A stretch of DNA of 8,918 nucleotides from Pseudomonadota bacterium (GCA_023417515.1 JAEZFL010000146.1:1-8918); one strand, 5' to 3'. Counted from the first letter of the stretch, positions 1 to 7,691 are shown. Numbers and translations are program-made. Notes: generated by a model from the letters alone, not told the origin.

Positions 1-1121
1 ACCATCAGCAGCGAGATGAGCAGGTTGCGGTGGCGCGCGACATAGACCAGGGCCGCCTCGGAGACGGCGGCGGTGGCGGCGACCACCTCGGCGGCGAGCA
101 GGAAGGCGAGCGCGGCGGTGCCGCCGACGAATTCCGGGCCGACCAGCCCCATCACCGCCTCGCCAGGAATGCCGAGCGACAGGCCGATCGCCGCCTGCGC
201 GGCGATGATCCAGAAGCCGACCTGGCGGACCTGGCGGGCGAGCGCGGCCTTGTCGCCCTCCGACAATTTCTGGGTGATGACCGGCGCCAGGATCGGGTCG
301 AAGCTGGTCTTGAGCTTCTGCGGCAGCGAGGCGACCTGCTGCGCGACATAATAGACGCCGACATAATAAGGCGCGACGAACAGGCCGAGTATGGCGATGT
401 CGAGCCGGCGCGAGCCCCATTCGATCGCATCAGCCGCGGCGAGCGGCACGTTCTGCCGCGCCACCGCCATCAGCTCGGCCGGATTGGGCCGCCAGCCGGT
501 CGGCAGGCCGTAGCTGCGGTACAGCCGCCAGAGCGCGGCGAGCAGGCCGGCCGCGATCGAGATCACATAGGCGATGATCAGGCCGTCGCGCGACGACAGG
601 AAGACGAGCGCGCCGGCGGCGATGCTGATCGTCCACGGCTCGACGATGGCGCGGACATGGACGGTCGAGGCGACGTCGTGCCGGTAGGCCAGAGCGGCGA
701 GCGCGACGTCGGCGCCGGCGATCCCGAAGATGACCAGAGGCAGCAGCCAGTCGGCGCCGTAGATCTGCCCGGTCGGGAACATGAGCTGGGGGAAGACCAT
801 CAGCACCGCGCTGGCGGCGGCCGACGCGATGAAGGCGGCGAGCAGCCCGTCGGCGACGACGCAGGCATGGGGCCGCTCGGCATGGGCGAGCTGCTGGGCG
901 AGGCCGCGCTTGAGGCCGAGCGTCGCCAGCTGGGCGGCGAGCTCGATGACGATGATCGCATAGGCGAACCGCCCGAGCAGCTCCGGGCCGTAATAGCGGC
1001 CGGCGATGAACAGGAAGGGCAGCCGGGCGACCAGCCGGAGCAGGAAGCCGAAGAAGTTGGTCCGGCCGCCCTTGGCCAGGGCGGCGATATCGTCTTCCGG
1101 CGCAGCGCCGGCCTGGGTCAA
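1..1121 (-). CDS. Polysaccharide/lipopolysaccharide flippase (Wzx/MATE-like), 3' end missing
   Basis: This is a multi-pass inner-membrane protein of the oligosaccharide flippase (polysaccharide_synt, MOP superfamily) type. Members move lipid-linked sugar units across the membrane for surface polysaccharide or LPS assembly. 373 codons are visible and the C-terminus lies beyond the left edge; relatives usually have about 430-500 residues. The N-terminus has a short polar stretch (residues 1-20, with EDDIAALAKGGR), then the amphipathic/hydrophobic segment FFGFLLRLVARLPFLFIAGRYYG typical of the first helix. About eight further hydrophobic segments follow, near residues 52-70, 89-110, 125-146, 163-176, 181-198, 240-262, 302-318 and 335-360. 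The start is taken as TTG at 1121, overlapping the polA stop as TTGA. The nearest in-frame ATG is over 100 codons in and would remove the first helices. No catalytic motif exists to fix the substrate. Membership is fairly secure; the sugar transported is unknown. Confidence 0.8.
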   Translation of the reverse strand, partial: MTQAGAAPEDDIAALAKGGRTNFFGFLLRLVARLPFLFIAGRYYGPELLGRFAYAIIVIELAAQLATLGLKRGLAQQLAHAERPHACVVADGLLAAFIASAAASAVLMVFPQLMFPTGQIYGADWLLPLVIFGIAGADVALAALAYRHDVASTVHVRAIVEPWTISIAAGALVFLSSRDGLIIAYVISIAAGLLAALWRLYRSYGLPTGWRPNPAELMAVARQNVPLAAADAIEWGSRRLDIAILGLFVAPYYVGVYYVAQQVASLPQKLKTSFDPILAPVITQKLSEGDKAALARQVRQVGFWIIAAQAAIGLSLGIPGEAVMGLVGPEFVGGTAALAFLLAAEVVAATAAVSEAALVYVARHRNLLISLLM

Positions 1122-3886
1122 TGCGCGGCGCCCCAGTTCGGACCGAAGCCGATCTCGACGCCGAGCGGAACGCTGAGCTCGACCGCCGGCTCGGCGGCGC
1201 CCTCCATCACCCGGCGGATGATGGCGGCGGCCCGCTCGGCCTGGTCCTCGGGCACCTCGAAGACCAGCTCGTCATGGACCTGGAGCAGCATGCGCACGGC
1301 GGTCAGCCCTTCCGCCTCCAGCGCCGGATAGATGCGGGTCATCGCCCGCTTGATGATGTCCGCCGCCGTGCCCTGGAGCGGCGCGTTGATCGCCGCGCGC
1401 TCGGCGCCCTGGCGCTCGCCCTGCTGGTTCGACTTGATCCGCGGGAAGTGGGTCTTGCGGCCGAACAGGGTGGTGGTGAAGCCGGTCTCGCGGGCGTGGG
1501 TCAGCGTGTCGCCGATATAGGTGCGGATGCCGGGGAAGCGGTCGAGATAGCGGTCGATGATCGCCTGCGCCTCGTCGGCGGTGACGCCGAGCCGGCCGGC
1601 CAGGCCCCAGCGCGAGATGCCGTAGAGGATCGCGAAGTTGATCGTCTTGGCGCTGGCGCGGGTGTCGCGATTGACCTCGCCGAACAGCTCCTCGGCGGTG
1701 CGGTTGTGGATGTCCGCCCCTTCGCGGAATGCCTCGCGCAGCTGCGGCACGTCGGCGATGTGGGCGGCGAGGCGGAGCTCGATCTGGCTGTAGTCGGCCG
1801 ACAGCACGACATGGCCGGGCTCGGCGATGAAGGCGTCGCGGATCCGCCGGCCGATCTCGGTGCGGATCGGGATGTTCATCAGATTGGGGTCGGTCGAGGC
1901 GAGCCGGCCGGTCTGGGCGCCGGACAGGCTGAAGCTGGTATGGACCCGGCCCGTCTCCTTGTTGATCTGCTCCTGGAGCGCGTCGGTATAGGTGCTCTTC
2001 AATTTGGTGAGCTGGCGCCAGTCGAGGACGAGCTGGGCGATCGGCACGCCGTCGCGGGCGAGCCGCTCGAGCTCGGTGACGTCGGTCGACCAGGTGCCCG
2101 ACTTGCCCTTGCGGCCGCCCTTGAGGCCCATCTGGTTGAACAGCACGTCGCCGAGCTGCTGCGGGCTGCCGATGGTGAACTTGCAGCCGGCCTCGCCGCA
2201 GATCCGCTCCTCGAGCGCATTGATCTGGACGTTGAACTCGGCCGACAGTCCCTTCAGCGCCTCGCGGTCGACCTTGACCCCGTCGCGCTCCATCCGGCCG
2301 ATCACGGCGACCAGCGGCCGGTCGACCATCTCGTAGACCCGGGTCACCCGCTCGAGCGGCAGCCGGTGGCGGAAGCGCTTCCACAGCCGCAAGGTGACGT
2401 CGGCATCCTCGGCGGCATATTCGGTGGCGCGGTCGATCGGCACCTTGTCGAAGGTGATCTGCTTCTGCCCGGTCCCACACACTTCCTTGTAGGTCAGGCA
2501 CTGATGGTCGAGATGCTTCTGCGCCAGATCGTCCATGGCGTGGCTGTTCAGCCCGCCAGCGTCGAGGTTGAAGCTCATCACCAGGCTGTCGTCATAGGGC
2601 GCGACCCGGATGCCGCGCCGGTCGAGGATGACCCAGTCGAACTTGAGATTGTGGCCGATCTTGAGGATCGCCGGATCCTCGAGCAGCGGCTTCAATCGGG
2701 CCAGGACGAGCTCGGCGGGGAGCTGGTCGGGGCGCTCGCTGAGCAAATCGTGGCCGCCATGGGCGAGCGGGATGTAGCAGGCCTTGCCGCATTCGGTGGC
2801 GAGGCTGATCCCGACCAGATTGGCGGTGACGCAGTCGCGCCCGTCCGTCTCGGTGTCGAAGGCGACGAAGCCATTGGCATAAGCCTCGGCGATCCAGCGA
2901 TCGAGCGCCGCCTCGTCGATCACCGTCTCGTAGGCGGAGCGGTCGATCCTGGGCTCGGGGCGGACCTCGGCCTGGACCGGAACGTGCGCGGGCGAGGCCG
3001 CCGGCGCCGACGCCTGCATCTGTGCGCCCAGCCGGGCGAGCAGGGTGCGAAAGCCGTGATGCTCGAGGAACTCGCGCAGCGGCGCCTCGGGAATGCCCTT
3101 GATCTCGAGCGCCTCGAGCGGCTCCTGCAACGGCGCGTCGCAGACCAGCCGGACGAGCTCGCGCGACAGCCGCGCCGCGTCGGCATGCTCGATCAGATTC
3201 TGCTTGAGCTTGGGCTTCTTGATCTCCTCGACATTGGCGAGGACGTTCTCGACGTCGCCATATTGCTGGATCAGCTGGGAGGCGGTCTTCGGGCCGACGC
3301 CGGGCACCCCCGGGACGTTGTCGACGGCGTCGCCCATCAGCGCCAGCACCTCGCCGACCTGCTCGGGCGGCACGCCGAACTTCTCGATGACCTGTTCGCG
3401 GCCGATGCGGCGGTCGTTCATCGTGTCGAGCATGTCGAGCCCGGGCTCGATCAGCTGCATCAGGTCCTTGTCGGAGGAGACGATGGTGACCTGCCAGCCC
3501 TGGGCGAGCGCCGCCTTGGCGTAGCAGGCGATGATGTCGTCCGCCTCCAGCCCCTCCTGCTCGATGCAGGGAATCGAGAAGGCGCGGGTGGCGTCGCGGA
3601 TCAGCGGGAATTGCGGGACGAGCTCGGGCGGCGGCGGCGGCCGCTGCGCCTTGTAGCCGTCATACATCTCCTTGCGGAACGTGCTCTCCGAGGCGTCGAG
3701 GATGACGGCGAGGTGGGTCGGCCCCTCGGCCTTGTTGAGGCCGTCCGCCAGCTTCCAGAGCATGGTGGTGTAGCCGTAGACCGCGCCGACATTGAGGCCA
3801 TGCTTGTTGGTCAGCGGCGGCAGCCGGTGGAAGGCGCGGAAGATGTAACTCGAGCCGTCGACGAGATAGAGATGCGGGGAGGCCAT
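1118..3886 (-). CDS. polA: DNA polymerase I
   Basis: Full-length DNA polymerase I (922 residues; E. coli has 928), which removes RNA primers and fills gaps in lagging-strand synthesis and excision repair. Residues 1-285 are the 5' nuclease, with LVDGSSYIFRAFH at the start, the acidic motifs EADD (114-117) and SSDKDL (137-142), and the helix-hairpin-helix GVPGVGPKTA. An Ala/Pro-rich linker (about 288-312) leads to the 3'-5' exonuclease. There the metal ligands appear intact: D344 and E346 in FDTET, D417 in NLKFD, and Y490/D494 in YAAEDADVT, so proofreading should be active. In the polymerase domain, motif A is SADYSQIELR (D698), the O-helix is KTINFAILYGIS (K747, F751, Y755), and motif C is QVHDE (H871, D872). 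The ATG start gives the standard N-terminus. The stop overlaps the downstream flippase start. The divergent neighbour on the other side is a hydrolase 110 bases away. Confidence 0.98.
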   Translation of the reverse strand: MASPHLYLVDGSSYIFRAFHRLPPLTNKHGLNVGAVYGYTTMLWKLADGLNKAEGPTHLAVILDASESTFRKEMYDGYKAQRPPPPPELVPQFPLIRDATRAFSIPCIEQEGLEADDIIACYAKAALAQGWQVTIVSSDKDLMQLIEPGLDMLDTMNDRRIGREQVIEKFGVPPEQVGEVLALMGDAVDNVPGVPGVGPKTASQLIQQYGDVENVLANVEEIKKPKLKQNLIEHADAARLSRELVRLVCDAPLQEPLEALEIKGIPEAPLREFLEHHGFRTLLARLGAQMQASAPAASPAHVPVQAEVRPEPRIDRSAYETVIDEAALDRWIAEAYANGFVAFDTETDGRDCVTANLVGISLATECGKACYIPLAHGGHDLLSERPDQLPAELVLARLKPLLEDPAILKIGHNLKFDWVILDRRGIRVAPYDDSLVMSFNLDAGGLNSHAMDDLAQKHLDHQCLTYKEVCGTGQKQITFDKVPIDRATEYAAEDADVTLRLWKRFRHRLPLERVTRVYEMVDRPLVAVIGRMERDGVKVDREALKGLSAEFNVQINALEERICGEAGCKFTIGSPQQLGDVLFNQMGLKGGRKGKSGTWSTDVTELERLARDGVPIAQLVLDWRQLTKLKSTYTDALQEQINKETGRVHTSFSLSGAQTGRLASTDPNLMNIPIRTEIGRRIRDAFIAEPGHVVLSADYSQIELRLAAHIADVPQLREAFREGADIHNRTAEELFGEVNRDTRASAKTINFAILYGISRWGLAGRLGVTADEAQAIIDRYLDRFPGIRTYIGDTLTHARETGFTTTLFGRKTHFPRIKSNQQGERQGAERAAINAPLQGTAADIIKRAMTRIYPALEAEGLTAVRMLLQVHDELVFEVPEDQAERAAAIIRRVMEGAAEPAVELSVPLGVEIGFGPNWGAAH

Positions 3887-3996
3887 GGTGGCTCACGTCT
3901 AGTGCAAGGCGCGGCGGGTGCAAACCACTCAAGTCCCCGTCTTCCAGCGCCAGATCGCTAAGGCAGCGTTCAAGCTCGCTTGCTAGGGGGGACGCC
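3887..3996. promoter_or_regulatory. Divergent intergenic region between polA and hydrolase
   Basis: These 110 bases separate two divergently transcribed genes and must hold at least the start signals for both; that is inference from gene orientation. I could not pick a convincing -35/-10 pair on either strand. Two things can be seen. The hexamer GTGCAA (TTGCAC on the polA strand) occurs twice as a direct repeat at 3902-3907 and 3918-3923, 16 bases apart. A purine-rich ribosome binding site, AGGGGGG at about 3985-3991, lies just before the hydrolase ATG. No comparably good ribosome binding site precedes polA. Confidence 0.5.
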
Positions 3997-4845
3997 ATGA
4001 ATCGCCGCGCCTTCCTTATCCAGTCCGCCGCATTCGCGCTTGTCGCCAGCGCCCCGGTCGGAGCGTTCGCGCAGCCCGCCCCGCGGACCCGCTTCGAGCC
4101 GACGCGATTCTCGGTGCAGGTCGTCGGGAGCGGGCCGGACGTGCTGCTCATTCCCGGCCTGACCTCCGGCCGCGACGTGTGGCGGCGCGCGGTCACCACG
4201 GTGCCGGGCTACCGTTACCATCTGCTCCAGGTGGCGGGGTTTGCGGGTGAGCCGGCGCGCGGCAATGCCGATGGGCCGGTCATCGCGCCGCTGGTCGATG
4301 AGATTGCCAGCTATATTGCGGCGCGCGGGCTCGCCCGGCCGGCAGTGATCGGCCATTCGATGGGCGGCACGGTCGGCATGACGCTCGCGGTGCGCCATCC
4401 CGAGCTCGTCGGCAGATTGATGGTCGTCGACATGATGCCGCAGCCGACCAGCCTCTATGGCGGCGCAATGGGCTCGCAGCTGGCGCGTGGGCTGCAATCG
4501 ATGGTCGCGAGCCGCGAGGGGCGCCAGATCCTCTCAGGAATCATCGCCGCTTTTACCCCGCCCGCTGCCGCCGATGCGCGCAGCGATCCCGATGTGGTCG
4601 CGCGCGCCATGCACGATCTCGGCACGATCAACCTGACGGGCGACCTCGCTCGGATCCGTGTGCCGCTCACCGTGCTCTACGCCACACCGGACCCCCGGAG
4701 CGGTGAAGCGACGGCGCGCGCGTTCAATGCGGCCTACGCCAATGCCCGGGGCGCACGGCTGGTGCGTGTCGACGACAGCGGCCACATGATCATGGCCGAC
4801 CAGCCTGCTCGCTTCGCCCGCGAGATGCGCGACTTCCTGCGCTAG
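3997..4845 (+). CDS. Exported alpha/beta hydrolase, probable Tat substrate
   Basis: A 282-residue alpha/beta-hydrolase-fold protein that probably acts in the periplasm as an esterase, lipase or related hydrolase; the substrate cannot be read from sequence. The N-terminus MNRRAFLIQS resembles a twin-arginine (RRxFL) signal, followed by a hydrophobic stretch and an AFA-Q cleavage site after residue 25. The mature protein has the fold's LIPGL loop (residues 51-55, near the oxyanion hole). The nucleophile elbow GHSMGG puts the catalytic serine at S121. The acid is probably D232 (YATPDP) and the histidine is H263 (DSGHMI), so the triad looks complete. The ATG at 3997 is preceded by AGGGGGG at 5-base spacing, which supports this start. 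It lies 57 bases upstream of nhaA on the same strand and the two may be cotranscribed. Fold and catalytic residues are secure, the Tat route is likely, and the specific function is unknown. Confidence 0.9.
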   Translation: MNRRAFLIQSAAFALVASAPVGAFAQPAPRTRFEPTRFSVQVVGSGPDVLLIPGLTSGRDVWRRAVTTVPGYRYHLLQVAGFAGEPARGNADGPVIAPLVDEIASYIAARGLARPAVIGHSMGGTVGMTLAVRHPELVGRLMVVDMMPQPTSLYGGAMGSQLARGLQSMVASREGRQILSGIIAAFTPPAAADARSDPDVVARAMHDLGTINLTGDLARIRVPLTVLYATPDPRSGEATARAFNAAYANARGARLVRVDDSGHMIMADQPARFAREMRDFLR

Positions 4846-4846
4846 A

Positions 4847-4896
4847 CCCCCGCCCGATTCTCCTTCCGTGCAGATCAGATGCTGTTTAGGCGGGGG
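4847..4896 (+). promoter_or_regulatory. Inverted repeat that could occlude the nhaA ribosome binding site
   Basis: CCCCCGCC at 4847-4854 is perfectly complementary to GGCGGGGG at 4889-4896, with 34 bases between. In RNA this would give an 8-pair, all G/C stem whose right arm contains the G-rich ribosome binding site of nhaA. The left arm begins one base after the hydrolase stop codon. The pairing is seen directly; a regulatory role is inference. No U-tract follows the right arm, so it does not look like an intrinsic terminator. In so GC-rich a genome, chance G/C runs are common. Confidence 0.4.
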
Positions 4897-4902
4897 CGAG
4901 TC

Positions 4903-6111
4903 ATGGCCACCGACGCGGAAAACCTAGCAATGGCGCGGCGCCCCTCGACCCTTCGTTCGCTGCTGACCAGCGCGGCGGGCGGCGGCCTCATCCTGATCGT
5001 TGCTGCGGCCGCGGCCCTGATCGTCGCCAACAGCGCTCTCGCCGACTCCTATTTCGGCGCGCTTGCGACCTATGTCGGGCCGCTGAGCGTCCTTCACTGG
5101 ATCAACGATGCCTTGATGGCCTTGTTCTTCCTGCTCGTCGGCCTCGAGATCAAACGCGAGCTGATGGACGGGCAGCTGTCGACTCCGCGCCGCCGGGTCC
5201 TTCCCGGCCTGGCGGCACTCGGCGGCATGGTCGTCCCAGCGCTCATCTACCTGACGGTCAACCCGCAGGGCGCCGCTGTACGCGGCTGGGCAGTGCCGGT
5301 GGCGACCGACATAGCCTTCGCGCTCGGCGTGCTCGCGCTCCTGGGCTCGCGCGTGCCGGTCAGCCTGCGCATCTTCCTGACGGCCCTGGCGATTATCGAC
5401 GACCTTCTCGCGGTGCTCATCATCGCGATCTTCTACACCGACCAACTCGCCCTCCCTTGGCTCGGCGCCGCGCTGGTCACGCTGGTGCTGCTCGCGGGGT
5501 TTGGCCGGGCAAAAGTCGCGAAGCTGTGGCCTTATCTGATGCTCGGCGCCGCGCTTTGGCTGTTCACGTTCCTATCCGGCGTCCACGCGACTCTCGCCGG
5601 CGTGGCGCTGGCGCTCACCATTCCGATCCGCTCGAAGCCAGGCGCGCCCGACGACATGGAATCGCCGCTCCACCGGCTCGAGCACTCCATCCAGCCCTGG
5701 GTCGCCTATCTGGTCATTCCGCTGTTCGGATTCGCCAATGCCGGCGTCTCGCTCGCCGGCGTCGGCTCCGGCGCCTTGCTCCAGCCGGTCGCGCTCGGAG
5801 TCGCCGCCGGCCTGTTCTTCGGAAAGCAGGTCGGTGTGTTCGCGACGACATGGTTGGCGATCCGGCTGCGCCTCGCTGACACCCCAGAGGACGCGACGAT
5901 GATGCAAGTCTACGGGGTCGCTCTGCTCTGCGGAATCGGCTTTACGATGAGCCTCTTCATCGGTCTCCTCGCCTTCGACGACCCCGCGCTCCAGGCGCAG
6001 GTGAAGATCGGCGTGCTCAGCGGCTCCCTCCTTTCGGCCCTGGCCGGTGCCATGGTGCTCAGCCTGTCGAACCGCGAGCGCGTGCCGACGCCGAGCACCC
6101 GTTTCGGCTAG
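4903..6111 (+). CDS. nhaA: Na+/H+ antiporter NhaA
   Basis: An inner-membrane antiporter that exports Na+ (or Li+) in exchange for protons, serving sodium tolerance and pH homeostasis. It has 402 residues (E. coli 388) and matches the family end to end. Landmarks are WINDALMALFFLLVGLEIKREL (about 67-87), ATDIAFALGVLALLGSRVP with the conserved Asp at 136, the ion-binding pair D166-D167 in AIIDDLLAV, and SGVHATLAGV. Further on are HPWVAYL-like QPWVAYLVIPLFGFANAGVSL, FGKQVGV with K308 in the place of E. coli Lys300, and CGIGFTMSLFI. After the Asp pair the usual LGAI reads LLAV. An upstream in-frame ATG at 4879 exists, but only the ATG at 4903 has a ribosome binding site (GGGGG, 6 bases away), so 4903 is preferred. 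The stop codon overlaps that of convergent nadB. Translation may be modulated by the leader inverted repeat. Confidence 0.96.
   Translation: MATDAENLAMARRPSTLRSLLTSAAGGGLILIVAAAAALIVANSALADSYFGALATYVGPLSVLHWINDALMALFFLLVGLEIKRELMDGQLSTPRRRVLPGLAALGGMVVPALIYLTVNPQGAAVRGWAVPVATDIAFALGVLALLGSRVPVSLRIFLTALAIIDDLLAVLIIAIFYTDQLALPWLGAALVTLVLLAGFGRAKVAKLWPYLMLGAALWLFTFLSGVHATLAGVALALTIPIRSKPGAPDDMESPLHRLEHSIQPWVAYLVIPLFGFANAGVSLAGVGSGALLQPVALGVAAGLFFGKQVGVFATTWLAIRLRLADTPEDATMMQVYGVALLCGIGFTMSLFIGLLAFDDPALQAQVKIGVLSGSLLSALAGAMVLSLSNRERVPTPSTRFG
6108..6111. other. Shared CTAG palindrome carrying two stop codons
   Basis: The bases CTAG hold the TAG stop of nhaA (6109-6111, plus strand) and the TAG stop of nadB (6110-6108, minus strand). 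The two converging genes thus overlap by four bases and leave no intergenic space. Any transcription terminator for either gene would have to lie inside the other gene, or transcripts would run into each other. Confidence 0.95.
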
Positions 6112-7691
6112 CCCGGAGTCAGCACGGTGTCGCGCGCCTCGAGCGAACGGTCGGGATAGTCGACATTATAATGCAGGCCGCGGCTTTCCTTCCGTTCAAG
6201 CGCGCAGCGGACGATCAGGTCGGCGGCCTGGAGCAGGTTCCTCAGCTCGACGAGGTCGGGGGTGACCCGGAAATGGCCGTAATAATCGGCCACCTCGTCC
6301 TTCAGCATGTTGATCCGCGTCTGCGCACGCTCGAGCCTCTTGGTGGTGCGAACGATGCCGACATAATTCCACATGAAGCGGCGGATCTCGGTCCAGTTCT
6401 GCTTGATCACCACCTCCTCGTCGGAATCGGTGACGCGGCTTTCATCCCAGGCGCGGATCGGCGGGGGCTCGGGTAGATCGTCCCAGCAATCGGCGATGTG
6501 CCGGGCCGCGGCCTCGCCGAAGACGAAGCATTCGAGCAGGGAGTTGGAGGCGAGACGGTTGGCGCCGTGCAGGCCCGATTGGCTGACTTCGCCGACCGCA
6601 TAGAGGCCGGGAAGATCGGTGCGCCCGTCGAGATCGATCACCACGCCGCCGCACGTATAATGCTGCGCGGGCACGACTGGGATCGGCTCGCGCGTCATGT
6701 CGATGCCCAGGGCGATCAGCCGATCATGGATGTTCGGGAAATGTCCGCGCACGAAATCGGCCGGCATGTGGCTGATGTCGAGATGGACATAATCGAGGCC
6801 GAGCCGCTTGATCTCATGATCGATCGCGCGGGCGACGACGTCGCGCGGCGCCAGTTCCGCACGCTCGTCGAAATCGGGCATGAAGCGGTGGCCGCTGTCG
6901 GGGATCTTGAGCTGACCGCCCTCGCCCCGCACCGCCTCGGTGATCAGGAAGTTCTTGACCTCCAGATTGTAGAGGCAGGTCGGGTGGAACTGCATGAACT
7001 CCATGTTGGAGACGCGGCAGCCCGCCCGCCACGCCATCGCGATGCCGTCGCCGGTCGCTCCGCGCGGCGCGGTGGAGAAAAGGTAGACGCGCCCCGCCCC
7101 GCCCGTCGCCAGGATGGTCGCGCGGGCGGTGAAGGTCTCGACGCGGGCGCGTTTGCGGTTGAGCGCATAGACGCCCCAGACATGGCCGTCGCCGGAATAG
7201 CGCTCGCCGTGGCGGCTGGTGACGAGGTCGATCGCCACCATGTCTGGGACGACATTGATGTTGGGGTGCGCGGCGGCGGCTTTCTCCAGCGCCTGCTGCA
7301 CGGCCCAGCCAGTGGCGTCATCGACATGGACAATGCGCCGGTGGCTGTGACCGCCCTCGCGCGTCAGGTGCCAGCCATTCTTGTCGTCCGCGACGTTGAA
7401 GGGGACGCCGAGCTCGGCCAGCCGCGCGATCGCAGCCGGCGCGTGGCCGACCACGAATTCCACGGTGGCGCGGTTGTTGAGGCCGGCGCCGGCGACCATC
7501 GTGTCCTCGATATGGGCCTCGAACGTGTCGCCCGGCTCCAGCACCGCAGCGATGCCGCCCTGCGCCCATCCGGTCGCGCCCTCGCCCTTGGCCAGCACCG
7601 CGACCTTGAAGCGATCGGCGAGATTCAGCGCCGCCGTGAGCCCCGCCGCACCGGCCCCGACGATGACGACGTCGAAGGCCCGTTCAGCCAT
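6108..7691 (-). CDS. nadB: L-aspartate oxidase
   Basis: A flavoenzyme that oxidises L-aspartate to iminoaspartate, the first step of de novo NAD synthesis; NadA then uses iminoaspartate to make quinolinate. It has 527 residues (E. coli 540), is cytoplasmic and binds FAD. The N-terminal dinucleotide-binding motif is VIVGAGAAGLTA (about 9-20), and GWAQGGIAAV follows near 41-50. Active-site residues match E. coli NadB: E112 (REGGHSHRR), H236 (FHPT), R283 (LAPRD) and H344 (HYTCGG). Other family signatures are DGIAMAWRAGCRV, MPDFDERAELAPRD, GLHGANRLASNSLLEC and, in the C-terminal helical domain, WDESRV, YVGIVRTTKRLERA and RKESRGLH. No nadA or nadC is visible, although these often cluster with nadB in other bacteria. 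Its ATG lies inside the end of the ABC ATPase gene (8-base overlap), suggesting coupled translation. There is no disruption and identification is secure. Confidence 0.97.
   Translation of the reverse strand: MAERAFDVVIVGAGAAGLTAALNLADRFKVAVLAKGEGATGWAQGGIAAVLEPGDTFEAHIEDTMVAGAGLNNRATVEFVVGHAPAAIARLAELGVPFNVADDKNGWHLTREGGHSHRRIVHVDDATGWAVQQALEKAAAAHPNINVVPDMVAIDLVTSRHGERYSGDGHVWGVYALNRKRARVETFTARATILATGGAGRVYLFSTAPRGATGDGIAMAWRAGCRVSNMEFMQFHPTCLYNLEVKNFLITEAVRGEGGQLKIPDSGHRFMPDFDERAELAPRDVVARAIDHEIKRLGLDYVHLDISHMPADFVRGHFPNIHDRLIALGIDMTREPIPVVPAQHYTCGGVVIDLDGRTDLPGLYAVGEVSQSGLHGANRLASNSLLECFVFGEAAARHIADCWDDLPEPPPIRAWDESRVTDSDEEVVIKQNWTEIRRFMWNYVGIVRTTKRLERAQTRINMLKDEVADYYGHFRVTPDLVELRNLLQAADLIVRCALERKESRGLHYNVDYPDRSLEARDTVLTPG

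Noticed and set aside
30..1331. A 433-codon plus-strand frame rich in Gly, Asp, Arg and Glu
   Set aside because: It is the antisense shadow of the flippase and the end of polA. The minus-strand reading gives clear membrane helices, whereas this one is low-complexity polar sequence.
1121..3961. A 946-codon plus-strand open frame covering all of polA on the opposite strand
   Set aside because: polA is secure from end to end. The antisense product is a composition-driven mix rich in Leu, Asp, Arg, Gly and Ala with no recognisable domain, as expected opposite a gene with strong G/C third positions.
3660..4497. Two minus-strand frames (3660-4199 and 3970-4497) that bridge the polA start and the hydrolase
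   Set aside because: They overlap well-supported genes, have no recognisable motif and contain the basic/polar bias of shadow frames.
4847..4896. The G/C inverted repeat as a transcription terminator for the hydrolase
   Set aside because: No run of T follows the right arm, the 34-base loop is long for an intrinsic terminator, and the arm overlaps the nhaA ribosome binding site.
4879..4902. Upstream ATG at 4879 as the nhaA start
   Set aside because: It adds eight non-conserved residues and lacks a ribosome binding site, while the ATG at 4903 has a G-rich one at suitable spacing.
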